Source: Kiloniellales bacterium (GTDB lineage Bacteria > Pseudomonadota > Alphaproteobacteria > Kiloniellales > JAKSDN01). From it: DNA of 54,632 nt. Positions 18,660 through 30,600 of the stretch are shown here, one piece after another. The stretch spans positions 1-54,632 of the forward strand of contig JANQLT010000180.1 in assembly GCA_028280455.1 (NCBI GenBank), written 5' to 3'. The notes under the pieces were generated by a model, which saw nothing but the letters and a program-made list of their open reading frames with translations, did no database searches and had not been told where the DNA came from. A program made the translations under genes and the position numbers. Each line of letters opens with the position of its first letter. Positions within the stretch are counted from its first letter, which is position 1.

Positions 18660-21600
18660 TCAAACGAAGTCGATCGGTGTCGTCCCGGCTTGGAGAATGA
18701 CGCCGAGCTCCGTGAAGTTGTCGATCTGACCGCCGACCGCCCCGTTTCCGGCGCCCGTTATGCCGCTGAGGGTGAGGTGGAAGGTGTCGTTGTCGAGCGC
18801 AACGCCGTCATCCTCCATGAAGGCCAGCGACGTGCTGACGCCGTTGTCGGTGAAGAGAATCTGGCCGCTGCCCGATCCGACCATGTTGTCCAGATCCGCA
18901 AGGCTCGGCGCGAAGTCCGAATCGATTCGCAGGATGTCCTCGCCAGGCGTGAAGTCGGCAATGAACAGGATGCCGGCGCCGATGTTCTTGTTGACGCCGC
19001 TGCCGTCGTCGAAGAAGTCGATACCGAAGGCGTGGAAGATGTCCTCGCCCGCGCCGCCGGTATAGAACTTGACGCCGTTGTCGAGCTCCTCGGTGAAGGC
19101 GACCAGGAGATCGTCGCCCTCGCCGCCGTCGACCAGGTCCGTGCCGGTGCCGCCGAAGATCGTGTCGTTGCCGTCACCACCCTCGATGATGTCGCTGCCG
19201 GGGCCGCCATTGATCACGTCGTTGCCGTCGGAGCCGACAATGCTGTCGTCGCCGGCAAGGCCCTCGATCCCCGCGATGTCCTTCAGCTCGGTGCCGGAGA
19301 AGTCCACGACCCAACCGGAGGTGCTGCTGTCGCTCGGATCGCGAATGACGACGTCGTTCGGGAACATGGAGCCGTCGATCGTCTCGACCCCGTTGCCCGG
19401 GCCGAAGCCGGACGCCAGCTCGAACACGAACGGGTCCTCGAAGCTGCCGCCGCCGCCATCGCCATCCAAGCTCGGCAAGGCCGTGTCGCTACCGCCGTCG
19501 TCGACGATCTCGATCTCCTTGTCGTGCTCGACGATGAAGAAGTCGTCGCCCGTGCCGCCCGACAGGGTCTGGGCCGAGGCCGCGCTGTCGTCGGCGATGA
19601 GGATCGAGCTCATGGTCGGATCGCCCTCGACGAGCAAGCCGCTCGCATGCGTGATCATGACCAAGGCCGTGGCCGTCGCGGGGCTGTTCGTGATCCGGTA
19701 CTGGAACTGATGGACCGCATCGGGATCGACGCCGTCGATCACCACGGTGTCGTCGCCCTGCATGGCGGTGCCGTTGCCGTCGATCGAGATCGCGCCGCTG
19801 CCGGAGTAGCTGCCGCTAACGATCTCGAAGGAGAAGCCGGGCTGGTCCGGACCGCCGCCGTCGAGCTGGTCGTTGGCCAACAGCGCCTTCAGCGGAATCT
19901 CGATGCGGCCGCCGTCGTTGGTGAAGACCTTGTCGTCGGACGCCGAGATCTCCGGCCCCTCCGGATCGACCTCGCCGCCCTCTCCCTCCTCCTTGACCAC
20001 GAGATCGATCTCGACGGTCTGCATCTGCTCCATGACCTTGCCGGGGGCGAACATCTCCTGGCTGTTGACCGTGACCTCGAGGGTGGTCGGACGCACCTGG
20101 GAGAGGTTGAAGTTGTCGAAGAACGCGGCGTCCCCGCTGAAACCGCCGAAGAGATCGCCGGTCAAGGTGAACTCGACCCGATGGACGTCTTCGAAGTCCG
20201 AGTTGCCGGTCAGATCGATGTTGCCGGTATCGTTGTTGTCTTGGCTGCTGGAGCCGTTACCGGTGAAGTCGATCGTCAGGGAGGCGGTCTCCATGCCGAA
20301 CTCGTCAAAGGCCTTGATGACCAGGGACTCACCGCTCTCGAGGTTCTCTCTCACGATGTCGAAGTCGTGCAGGCAGAAGGCCTCGCCGTTCTCGGCCTCC
20401 AGGGAGAACTTGGTCGAAGGCCCGCTCGAGTCCGGGTGCATGCGCATCGCCGAATCGCCGGCCTCCAGCTCCTCGATGTCGAGATCCTCGACACCGGAGA
20501 AGCCGTCGTCCTCGGCCCTCAGGATGAAGCCGTCCTCGCTATAGAAGGGCACGTCGCCGTCGAAGCCGAGGAAGGTGATGGTGAAGTCCTGCTTGCTGTC
20601 GTCGGTGACGGCGCCCTCGGGCGGGACATACTTGAGATTGATGCCCGAGGGGCCGGTGTCGACCATCACGACCTTCTTGGAACCGAGCCCGCCGAGGTCC
20701 TCGACCTGCGTGATGCCGAGCTGCTCGGCCAAGCCCGACGGCGTGCTGGCATACTGCGCCAGCGAGAAGGAAGCCACGCCGTCAACGCCGATAGAGACGG
20801 CGTCCGGATGGCCCAAGTTGTTGATGTAGGTGAGGACGCCGTTGGCACCGAATGACAGGCCTTCCGGGTTGGTCTCCACCACCGGGAAGCCGCTGATCTT
20901 GAGATCGATCAGGCCCTCCGAGCCGTCGACATCGGGCGTCGAGACCTTGAAGGGCAGCGAGATCGGCGTCTCCTCCTCGCCCATGACCATGGGATTGCCA
21001 TCGTCCTCTTCGGGCAGATCCTGCTCGTAGTTCTGGACGAAGATGTCTTCGTTGTCGACAGCCTGGCCGCCGTCGTCGGACCAGGTAATGACGAGGTCAC
21101 CATCAGTCAGGCCCGCAGCGGCCGAATCGAACTGGTCGCCGACCGTATTCGACATGTGGACGAGGAACTCCTCGCCGACCTTGTTGCCATCGGAGTCGAA
21201 GCGCTGGGCTAGGATGTCGCGGGCGCCCGGGGCCCCTGATTGCCAAGTGACGAGGAAACCACCGTCCATCAGAGCCGTCACGTCGGGCTCCGCCTGAATG
21301 CTAGCGGTCGTCGTATTGACAAGGAAGTCCGCGACCACCTCGTTGCCGTCGTTATCGAAGATCCTGGCAACGATGTCGAAGCTATCGACAGTTTCGCTGC
21401 CTCCGCTATCCGCCCAGACGGCGACGAAACCACCGTCCTTCAGGCCTGCAACAGCCGGGTCGAGTTGAAAGCCATTTGAATCCGAGTTTATGTCGAGATC
21501 GCTGCCACCGGCACCGACTTGGACGCCGCTCGCGTCGAAGACTTCGCCACGAATGCCAAACACGTTGCCGTCGTTCTCTGTCACCCAGAGCACGACGTAG

Positions 21601-24600
21601 CCACCGTTGCTGAGCCCAGCCACCTCAGGTTGGACCTGTTCATTGTCGCTCGTAACGACGCTGATATCGTTGACCTGATCTTCGCCGGTGATGAAGGAGT
21701 CCGAAGCGGCATCGAAGATCCGTAGGATGATGTTGGAGCCGTCATCGCCGCTCTCGTCGTCCTCGGACTGCCATGCGAATACAACTTTGCCAGCGTTGAT
21801 GCCGACTAGTGCGGCCGCCTTAATGATGGTCTGCAAGTCATCGTCGGCGCCAGTTCCTTCAAACGTGTTCACCTGGAACTCGGCGACCGAAAGAGTTCCA
21901 TTCGGATTGAAGATCTGAGCGAAGACACCAATTCCTTCGGCATCGTCGTTGCTGTAGCTGATGATAAATCGGCCATCGGCGAGCCCGACTACACTCGGAT
22001 TCGCAATTGTCGATCCAGTATTGACGGCCAGGGTGTTGTTGCCGACTGGATTGCCGTCGGCATCGTAGATCTGGAAATTCGTATCGATCCCGACGCCCTG
22101 CCAGACCACGACGTAGCCGCCGCCGGCCAGGGCGGCGATGTCAGAATTGGCCTGCTCGCCCAAGGTGCCGTCGACGTTGACCAGAGCTTCCGTGCCGAGT
22201 TTCTCCAAGGGACCGCTCTCGGTCAGCATGGTCGTCTCGATGTCGTCGAGCTCGGTGCGGATTTGCAGCATGTAGTCGCCGCTGCTGGTGCCAAACCCGC
22301 CACTCTGATTGTTGCCGTCGAAATCGGGATCCACGTTCCACGACGACACCGCGACGTAGTAGGTGCCGGCTGCGAGATCGATATCAAAGAACGGATCTGT
22401 TCCGTGGAACCCGGTCGGATCTTCGACATCGAGGGCAAAGACGGATCCATCATCGTCGGCGCCGGCTTCGTCGGGATCAGTGCTCAGTTGCGGCAGAACG
22501 ATCTGAGTACCGTCTTCCGCGAACAGGCTGAGCTGGGCGTCGAAGTCGCTTGCGCCACCGCTACCGGCCATATCGATGTCGAAATAGACGGTCGCGTCTT
22601 GCGTCAACGTGAAGCGGTAGAAATCGACATCGTCGGCGCTCATCGCAATCACGCCGCCGACGGAAACCTGGTCACTGGCTCCGCCGAGCGACCCAAGCTC
22701 CTGGGCAGTGGCGCCACTGTCGTTGACGCCGGTCTGCATGGCGAACTCGATCTCGCTCTGCTTGACCTGTCGGTCGTCGTTGTCGCCCAGGAAGTCGATG
22801 ATCGGCTTGTCCGCCACGGCGCCGACGATGAAGGTGAAGGAGTCGCTGATCGTCGCGGTCTCGGCGTAGTCCTTGAACTCGACGCCCTCGAGCATCGGGT
22901 TCGTCTCTTTGGTCATCACCGAGTAGTCGATGGTGAACTCGCCGTGCAGGTGCTCGGCCAGCTCGATGCCGATCTCGCTCAGCTCGACCTTTTGGAAGCG
23001 GAACTGGTCGGCGAACTCAAGGATCAGCATGTTGCCGTCGATGGTCGCCACGGCGTGCGGGAACTCGCCGTTCGGTGTGAAAATGAAGTCGGAGTTGATG
23101 AAGGTCAGCTCCTGGCCGTCCTCGATCGGCTCGCCCTGATAGGTCCAGGCCAGGCCCTCGGGCGTCTCGCCGTCGGCATCGGTCAGGGTGAGCTTGATCT
23201 TGGTGAGCGACTCGGAGCCGTCCTTGTCGACGACCTCGGCCTTGAGCGGGATGTCGTAGTTCGACCCCTTGTCGACCCACATCATGGTGTCGCGAGCCGC
23301 CAGGTCGAGGATCTGCAGCCAGCCGCCGTCCTGATCGCCGGGGCTGGGATCGCCGTCGTACCAGTCCCAGCCGAGATAGGTGATCTTGCCCATGCCGATG
23401 GGGATCTGCGTGACGACCGAGTAGGTCGTGTCGTCATCCACCGTCTCGTAGGCGCTCTTGGCCTCCGAGGGCAGGCTGCTTCGCAGCAGGCCGGAGGTCA
23501 GGTCGTTCTCCTGCAGGCTGTCCGGCCCCATGACGAAGGGCGTGCCGTCGGCCCCGGCGGCCTTGTCGATGACGCCGCTGCCCGAGTCACCGATCTCGGC
23601 CTCGACCAGATTGAGACCGTCGAGCGCGAAGACCTCGTTGAGGAAACTGGCTGCCTTGCCTTCGTCTTCGCCGGCGATGATCAGCTTGCCGCCGGCCATG
23701 ACGAAGGCGCGAATGACGGCGCCGACATCGGCGGCCAGGGCCTGGATCGCACCGAAGGAGGCGTTCTGCAGCTCGGGGATGACCAGGACGTCCTTACCGG
23801 CCAGAACCCCTTGCCACGCCCCCGCGCTGTTGTCGTTGTCGAAGGCCAGCGCGCTGTGGCCCAGGCTGACCAGCGAGTCGCGGATCTCGTCGGCCTCGTC
23901 GCCCTCAGCCGAGCCACCGGAGGTGTCGACGAAGTCGCTGTCGTCGAAGACCGCGATGTTCTGCGGCTCGCCGATCACCGGCATGGCGTTGTCCTCGTGG
24001 ACCATCACCATGTCGAGCGGCACCTTGAAGCGCATGTCGTCGAAGGTGAACTTCTCGCTGAAATGGTTCGCCGTGGTCTTGAATTCGACCCGGTCGACAT
24101 TGGCGAACGCGCCGGGCAGCTCGATCGTGCCGGTGTCCGTGTTGCGATCGATGATCAGGAACGCGCCATCGACCTCTTCGCCGTCCTCGAAGCCTTTGAT
24201 GAAGACTCGGTCGCTACTCCCCAGTCCCGGCCCCAGAGCTTCCAGCTCGAAGCTATGGAAGGAGAAGGCCTCGCCGCTTTCATGCTCGATGGAGAACTCG
24301 TCATGGCCTCCACTACCGTGCAGGTCCAGCTCGGCCTCGTCGCCCGAGGAAGTGCTGTTGTCGATATCGAAGCCCCGGCTATTGGTCTTCCGGAAGACCA
24401 TGCCGGATTCTTGGTAGCGGCTCGGGTTGCCGAGATCGATCTCGCCGAACTGGACGATGATCGGCTCGCCGACCATGGCCTTGTCGGCCACCGGCAGCAC
24501 GGTGAGCATGAAGCTGTCGTGGGTCACCGCGTGGTTGACGGCGTTCGGGCCGTCGCCGGGCGTGTTGCCGACGATCACGTTGTCGATGTGGATACGGTCG

Positions 24601-27600
24601 CCACTGAAGGTCGGAGTCGGGTCGACAAGCTCGAACTCGACTCGCGAGACGCCGCGGAAGCTGTCCGGCAGCTCCTTGGTGCCGACGCTGGCCGTCAAGA
24701 AGTCGGCGACCGCATTGCCCTCGGAATCGAAGCCGGTGACCTTCAGGAACTCGCCCTCGCCGAACTCGATGGACTCGAAGTCGACATCGAACTGGAAGAG
24801 GTTGAAGGGCTCGCCGTCCTGCGCGACCAGCGAAGCAATGGCGCCCGTCGTCGACTCGTTGGGCAGAATCAGCTCGCGGTCCAGGTCACCGTCGCCGGCC
24901 GTGTCGCCGCGTGCGAACTGGCCCGTGAACTCGAAACCTTGCTCGGCATAGAAGGTCTCGTTGCCGACGCCCTCGGGATGATTGAAATCGAGGCGGAAGA
25001 TCTCGATCTCGGTGGAGCGGACCTCGACGTCGAAGGTGAACTTGCCGTCCTTGTGCTGCGGCAGCATGACCTTCATGAAGGAGAGGTCGACCTCCTGGGC
25101 GCGTTCGCCCGGCTCGATCTCGATGATCAGGTTGCCGTTCTGGTCCGCATAGGCCTCGGCGTCGAAGCGGGTCTGGCCCGAGTCCGGGAAGCCGGAGCCA
25201 AGCACCTGGATTTCAACGGCATTTTCCCTGCCGACGATCTCGTCGAGCGGACCGATGACCTGGTCGCCGATCAGGAACTTGATGCCGTCCATCGGCACGT
25301 TCATGGCGACCATGTCGCTGGCCACGACGATGCGGGTGATGGCCTCGGAGCCGTCCTTGTCCGCCACCGACGCCTTGATCGGCACCGGGTACATGGGCAT
25401 GCCGTCGACGAACATGACCGGATGGATCGGGTTGCCCCACTCATCCTTCATGTGCTCGGCATTGTCCTCGCAGGCCACGATGTCCTCGACCAAGAGGTTC
25501 GGATCGTCGGCGATCTCCTTGATCGTCACGTCGATCGTCGCCGGGCCCTTGACCATGATGTTGTCGATCTGGATTCGGTCGCTGTAGAACTCGCCGAGAT
25601 CCGCGCCGTCTTCTCCGTCGTCGAAGACATCCTCAATCTCGAAGACGACCTTGGTCACCTGACGGAAAGTCGCCGGCAGCGCGATCGTCTGATCCTGCGG
25701 GCCATCCTCGAGCTCGCCGACCGGGACGAGAATGCTGTCGATCTCGTTGCCGAACTCGTCGAAGCCGGTGATCTTGAAGATCTCTTCGTTCCTGTCGTTG
25801 GATTCCAGATCCTCGAACTCCAGGTCGAAGCTGATCAGGTCGAAGGGCTTGCCGGTCTCGTGCATCAGGGTGGCGATGGGCGCCCTGTCTTCGCCTTCGC
25901 TGTCTTCCCCCAGCTCCGGGCCGTGGAGCACGAGGTCCTTGTCGGCACTCATGGTGATCGCCGTGTTGAGGACCTTCAGCCAACCGCCGTCCTGAGAGTC
26001 CTCAGGCTTGGCAAGCTCCCAATCCCAGCCGAGGTAGACGGCCGCGCCGGCACCGAGGGCGCCGCCCTGGAAGAGGACGACGGTCGAATGCTCGCTGGTC
26101 TCGTAGATGGTCGTGGCCTCAGCCGGCAAGGTCCCGGGCTTGATGCCGCTGCTGTTGGAGTTGTCTCTGAGCTGTTCCGGCGCATTGACGAAGAAGGTGT
26201 CGTCGGCCGCATCGGTCTTGTGGCTCGGATCGTCGACCTCCTCATCCTCCAACTCGAAGTCGAAGAGCAGGTTGAGCAGATCGACAGCGTTGCCGCCGTC
26301 GCCGATGTCGTCGTCGTCCGCCGCGATGACCAGCTTGCCGCCATTGCGAATGAACTCGCGAATGACATCGAGCGTGTCCTCATTGAACTCGAGCTGGTCG
26401 GAGAGGTCACCCAGCTCGAGCTCTGGGATCACCAAGACCTGCTTGCCCTCAAGGGCCTCCTTCCAAGCGGTCTCCGACTCTCCGAACTCGCCGCCACTGA
26501 AACGCATGACGTCGTGACCGTAGGCTTCGATTCCCTCTTCGATCCGCAGAGCTTCGGCGCTCCCGCCGCCTTGCCCGTCGCCATCTTCGATGTCGACGAA
26601 GTCGCCGTTGAAGAACAGCGCGACCTTCATCGGGTCGCCGCCGCTGTTCGTGACGATGTCGCCGACCTGCTCTTCGTTGCTGCCCGGCGTGAAGATGAAG
26701 CCGTCTTCCTCGTAGCTGTCCTGACGCATCGGCCCCGGCACGTCGAAGTCGAGGTTCTGCATCTCGCCCATGAAGGTGGTCCAGGTGGTCTCCACCTTCA
26801 CGTTGTCCGGGTCCATGGGCATGGACTCGGTGGTCTCGACCTGCAGGCCAACCCACATGTTGTCGCCGTCGTCGTCGGCCGGATGCAGGCGCAGGTCGAG
26901 TCCGCCGCGCGCGAACTGGAAGTCGTCGAGCACGACGAAGTGCTCGTCGCCGTTGCCGCCTGAGACCTCGAACCCGAAGAAGACCTCGTCGACGTCGCCG
27001 AAGCCTTCCGGCAGCTCGACGGTGCCGAGCAAGTCCGCATCGCCGTCCAGCAACAGCTCGGCGACTTGATGGCCGTTCTTGAAGCCGGTGATCTTGAGGT
27101 CGAACACCGGGCCGAGGTCCGCATCCTCGATACTGAAGCTCTTGAAGGCGAAGGCGACATCACCGCCGTCGACGGTGATCCGCATGTCCGACTCGTCGTG
27201 ATCCAGGCGCAGCTCGCGCTCCCCGTCGTCGGGGCCGGTCTGGTTGGCGAAGTCCAAGTCGTCATCGCCGCCGCCCAGGGTCTCGAACAGGAAGCCCTCT
27301 TGGCGGCCCTGGGGCGCAAAGCGGTCCGGGCCGACGCCGAAGTCGACCGTCGTCATCTTGGTGCCGATCCCGGTGTCGAGGAACAGCAGCTTGCCGGTCA
27401 GCGGATCGGCGAAGACGCTCCCCTCCAGGGAGTAGTCATCGAGGTCGATCAGGATCATGCCGTCCAGATCTTCGTCGAACAGCTCGTGGCGGGTGACGCC
27501 GTCGGCGCCGAGGAAGGAGATCTTGGAGCCGGGCTGCAGGCCATTGAGCTTCAGGGCGGAGATCCGCTCGGAGCCGTCCTGGTCGGGAGTCTCGACCTTG

Positions 27601-30600
27601 AAGTTGAGCGGGATGCCCTCGCCGGGCTGCCCGGGCGAGAAGAGCTCGTCGACATCGAGCATGGGCTCGATGATCTCCGGCCCTCTCCAGTCGTTGTCAT
27701 CGTCCCACTCACCGCCGCTTAGCTGCTTCTTGTCGAACGGCGTGTCGGGGAAGTTGTCGACGACGACAGAGTCCTTCTCGATCGAGATGAAGAGCTCGTA
27801 GTCGCCGGTGGCCAGCTCGTCCTCGCCGGCACTGCGGACGATGACGTAGTAGGTGCCGGTCGCCGGCGCCATGAAGGGGGTCTCGCTGTCGAAGAAGTCG
27901 CCCGGAATCTCCGGATCGCCCTCGTCTTCGTTATCGGCACCGCCGACGTCGAAGGCCAGCAGCTCGCCGTTCGGCCCGACCAGCTCGAGCTTGGTGACGA
28001 CGGGGTCCTCACCGTCCTCGTCGCTCACGCCGAAGTCCAGGTCGATGACGATCTTCTCGCCGGCATAGGCCGTGAAGGAATAGACGTCCGAGTCCTGCGG
28101 GCTGCGAATCGAGCCCGAGAAGTGCTTGGTGTGATAGTCCTCGGGGTCGCTGATGCCGGCAACGCCGTCGTCTCCCTCCGGCGCGAGCCCGAACTCCGAG
28201 CGGTCGGCGAACTGCGCCGCGCGCTCGAGCGCCTCGACCGGGTACTCGTCGCCGACCTCGTTGACCATCTCGATCGGGTTGCCGAACTCGTCGAGCAGGT
28301 CGTTGGTCAGCAGGTCTTCGGTGCCCATGACCTTGGTCTCGACCATGGAGAACTCGACCTTGTCGGCGACCGCGCCGATCTTGAAGGTCAAGGTGTCGAC
28401 CATGGTCTGGCTCTCGACCTCGATCTGCTGCTTGGTCATGTTGGTCTGGATCAGGACCTGCCAGCCGTCGATCTCGCCGGTGGTGTCGTCGCCCATGGAG
28501 GCAGCGATATCGAGAACCGTAAGCCAATCCGGGTCTTGAGACTGCGTGATGCCCTCGGCGTCGAACCAGTCGTAGCCGAGGTAGACGACCTGGCCCTCGC
28601 CTTCCGTGAAGAGCGCGACGGTCGGGTTGTTGTTTGCGTCTTCGTAGATCGCCGTGGCGTCTTCGGTCGGCAGGTTCAGCAACGCGGTGGTCGCGTTGTT
28701 GGGGTCCAGCTCACCCGGCCCGCCGTCGAACACGGTACCGCCTTCGTCGCCCGTGAAGGTGCTCGGGCCATTGACGCCGTCAAACCCAAGGTCGTAGCCG
28801 AAGATGGCGTTGAGCAAGAGCGTCGCGTTGGGCCCCCCCGTACCGGCAACGATCAGCTTGCCGCCCGCCTCCACGAAAGCCTTGATGGCATCGAGCGCAT
28901 CCTGGTCGAAGCCGACACCATCCTCGGTGACGTCGCCGTTCTCCAGCTCGGGGATGACCAGCACGTCCTGACCGACCAGGGCGGCGTTGATCTCTTCGGC
29001 CGTCAGGCCCGTGAAGGTCGTAACCTTGTGGCCGGCATCACCGAGCGAGTTCTGAATCTCGTCGGATTCCGAGCTGCCCGGACCATCGCCGCCATCGCTG
29101 GTATCGACGAAGTCGGCGTTGTCGAAGACCGCGACCTTGGCCTTGCCGCCCATCTCGCCCTTGGAGAGGTCCTCGACCTGCAGCTTCCACTGGCCGTTCG
29201 GGTTCTCGCCCTTGAAGGCTGCGAAGGGGCCCTCGGGGCCGAGCGGCGTGACCACGCCGTCGACCGTGAAGACGAAGCCGGTGACGTTCGGCGAGCCGTC
29301 CGACCAGCGGGTGCCGTCGAAGAGGTCCTCGAAGTCGCCGCCGTTCTCGTTGGAGATCGTGACCTCGGTGCCCTCGGGCGAGATCAGGATGATCTTCAGC
29401 TCGCCGGTCGCCTCGTGCTCGATCAGGGTGACGATGTCGATGTCTTGGATGTCGCCTTCGACGCCGGCCACCGTGATGGTCGACATGCTCGGGGTGTCGT
29501 CGCTGTCCTGGCCCTCCTTGATCGGGCCGTCGTTGCGGATCTTCTGGTCGTTCTCCTGGGTGAAGACCGCGAAATCGAGCGGCACGACGTCGCCGTTGAT
29601 CAGCTCGACGGTGTCGGAGACGTTGGTCTCGGTCGCCGTGGCCAGCACCCAGATGTCGAAGGTGCCGTCCTTGTGCATCGGCATGAGCACGCCGACTTCA
29701 TCGGTGACGTTGATCTGCTGGATGCGGTCCTCGGGATCGAGCGTGAACTCGACCGTGATGAAGCCGTTGTGCGGGTCCTTGTGGATCCGCGTGACCTCGG
29801 CCCAGACCGCGCCGGAGACCGGCTCGCCCCAGGAGTCCAGGCGCATCACGTCCTTGAGGGTAATGACGTCGCCGACCTCGACCTCGGTCTGGCCGTCGAC
29901 GGAGATCACCGCCGGCGGAATGCCCAGCTCCTCGTCGCCCTTGAAGGGGAAGGAGCTCGGGTCGTACTTGAGGGCGAAGGAGGTCAGGCTCTCCGAGCCG
30001 TCGGTGTCGGTCACCGAGACGCCCATCTGGGCGCCGTAGTAGCTCGAGGTATCGGTCAGCATGTCCGGCGTGACCGGCCAGCCGTTGACCGAAAGGTTGT
30101 CGACCAGCAGCGCCGACTTGACGAAGCGGTCCTTCTCGTCGGCCACGCCGATGACGAAGGTGTAGGAGCCCGCCTCGGGCACCTCGAAGAGGAAGGTCTC
30201 GTAGCCGGTCGAGTGCTTGTACTCGCCGACCGCGCCGCCTTCGAACTCGGTCGGGTCGAGCATGGTGCTGGTCAGCACCTGCTTTTCGCCGGTCTCCGGC
30301 GGCCCGAGCACGAAGACGAAGCCGAAGTCATCGACCGTGTGCGTCGGCACCGGCTCGTCGGTCAGCATGTTCCAGTCGAAGCTGACCTTGTCGCCGGCAT
30401 CGAGCTTGAGAGTGACCTTGATCGCCGAGCCTTCGCGGGCATTGGCCGGACGGTCGCCGGGGCCGTCGCCGTTGTTGATCACCGGCCCGGGGCCGTCGTC
30501 GTTGCTTTCCTGGTGCTCGCGGATGAGCTGGTCGAGCGCATCCTTGGGCAGGCCCATCATGTACTCGAGCTCAGTGTCCGAGACCGCGCCGTCGTAGGCG

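Noticed and set aside
19085-19262. Regularly spaced GTCGTTGCCGTC-like words resembling a CRISPR or tandem array
   Set aside because: They are the codons of the RTX nonapeptides; spacing is 27 bases and they are in frame.
22263-26963. 1566-codon plus-strand open frame antisense to the adhesin (also 28122-32054 and 32490-35213)
   Set aside because: The Asp/Glu/Gly-rich adhesin codons leave the complementary frame free of stops. The products are Val/Asp/Leu-rich nonsense without domains.
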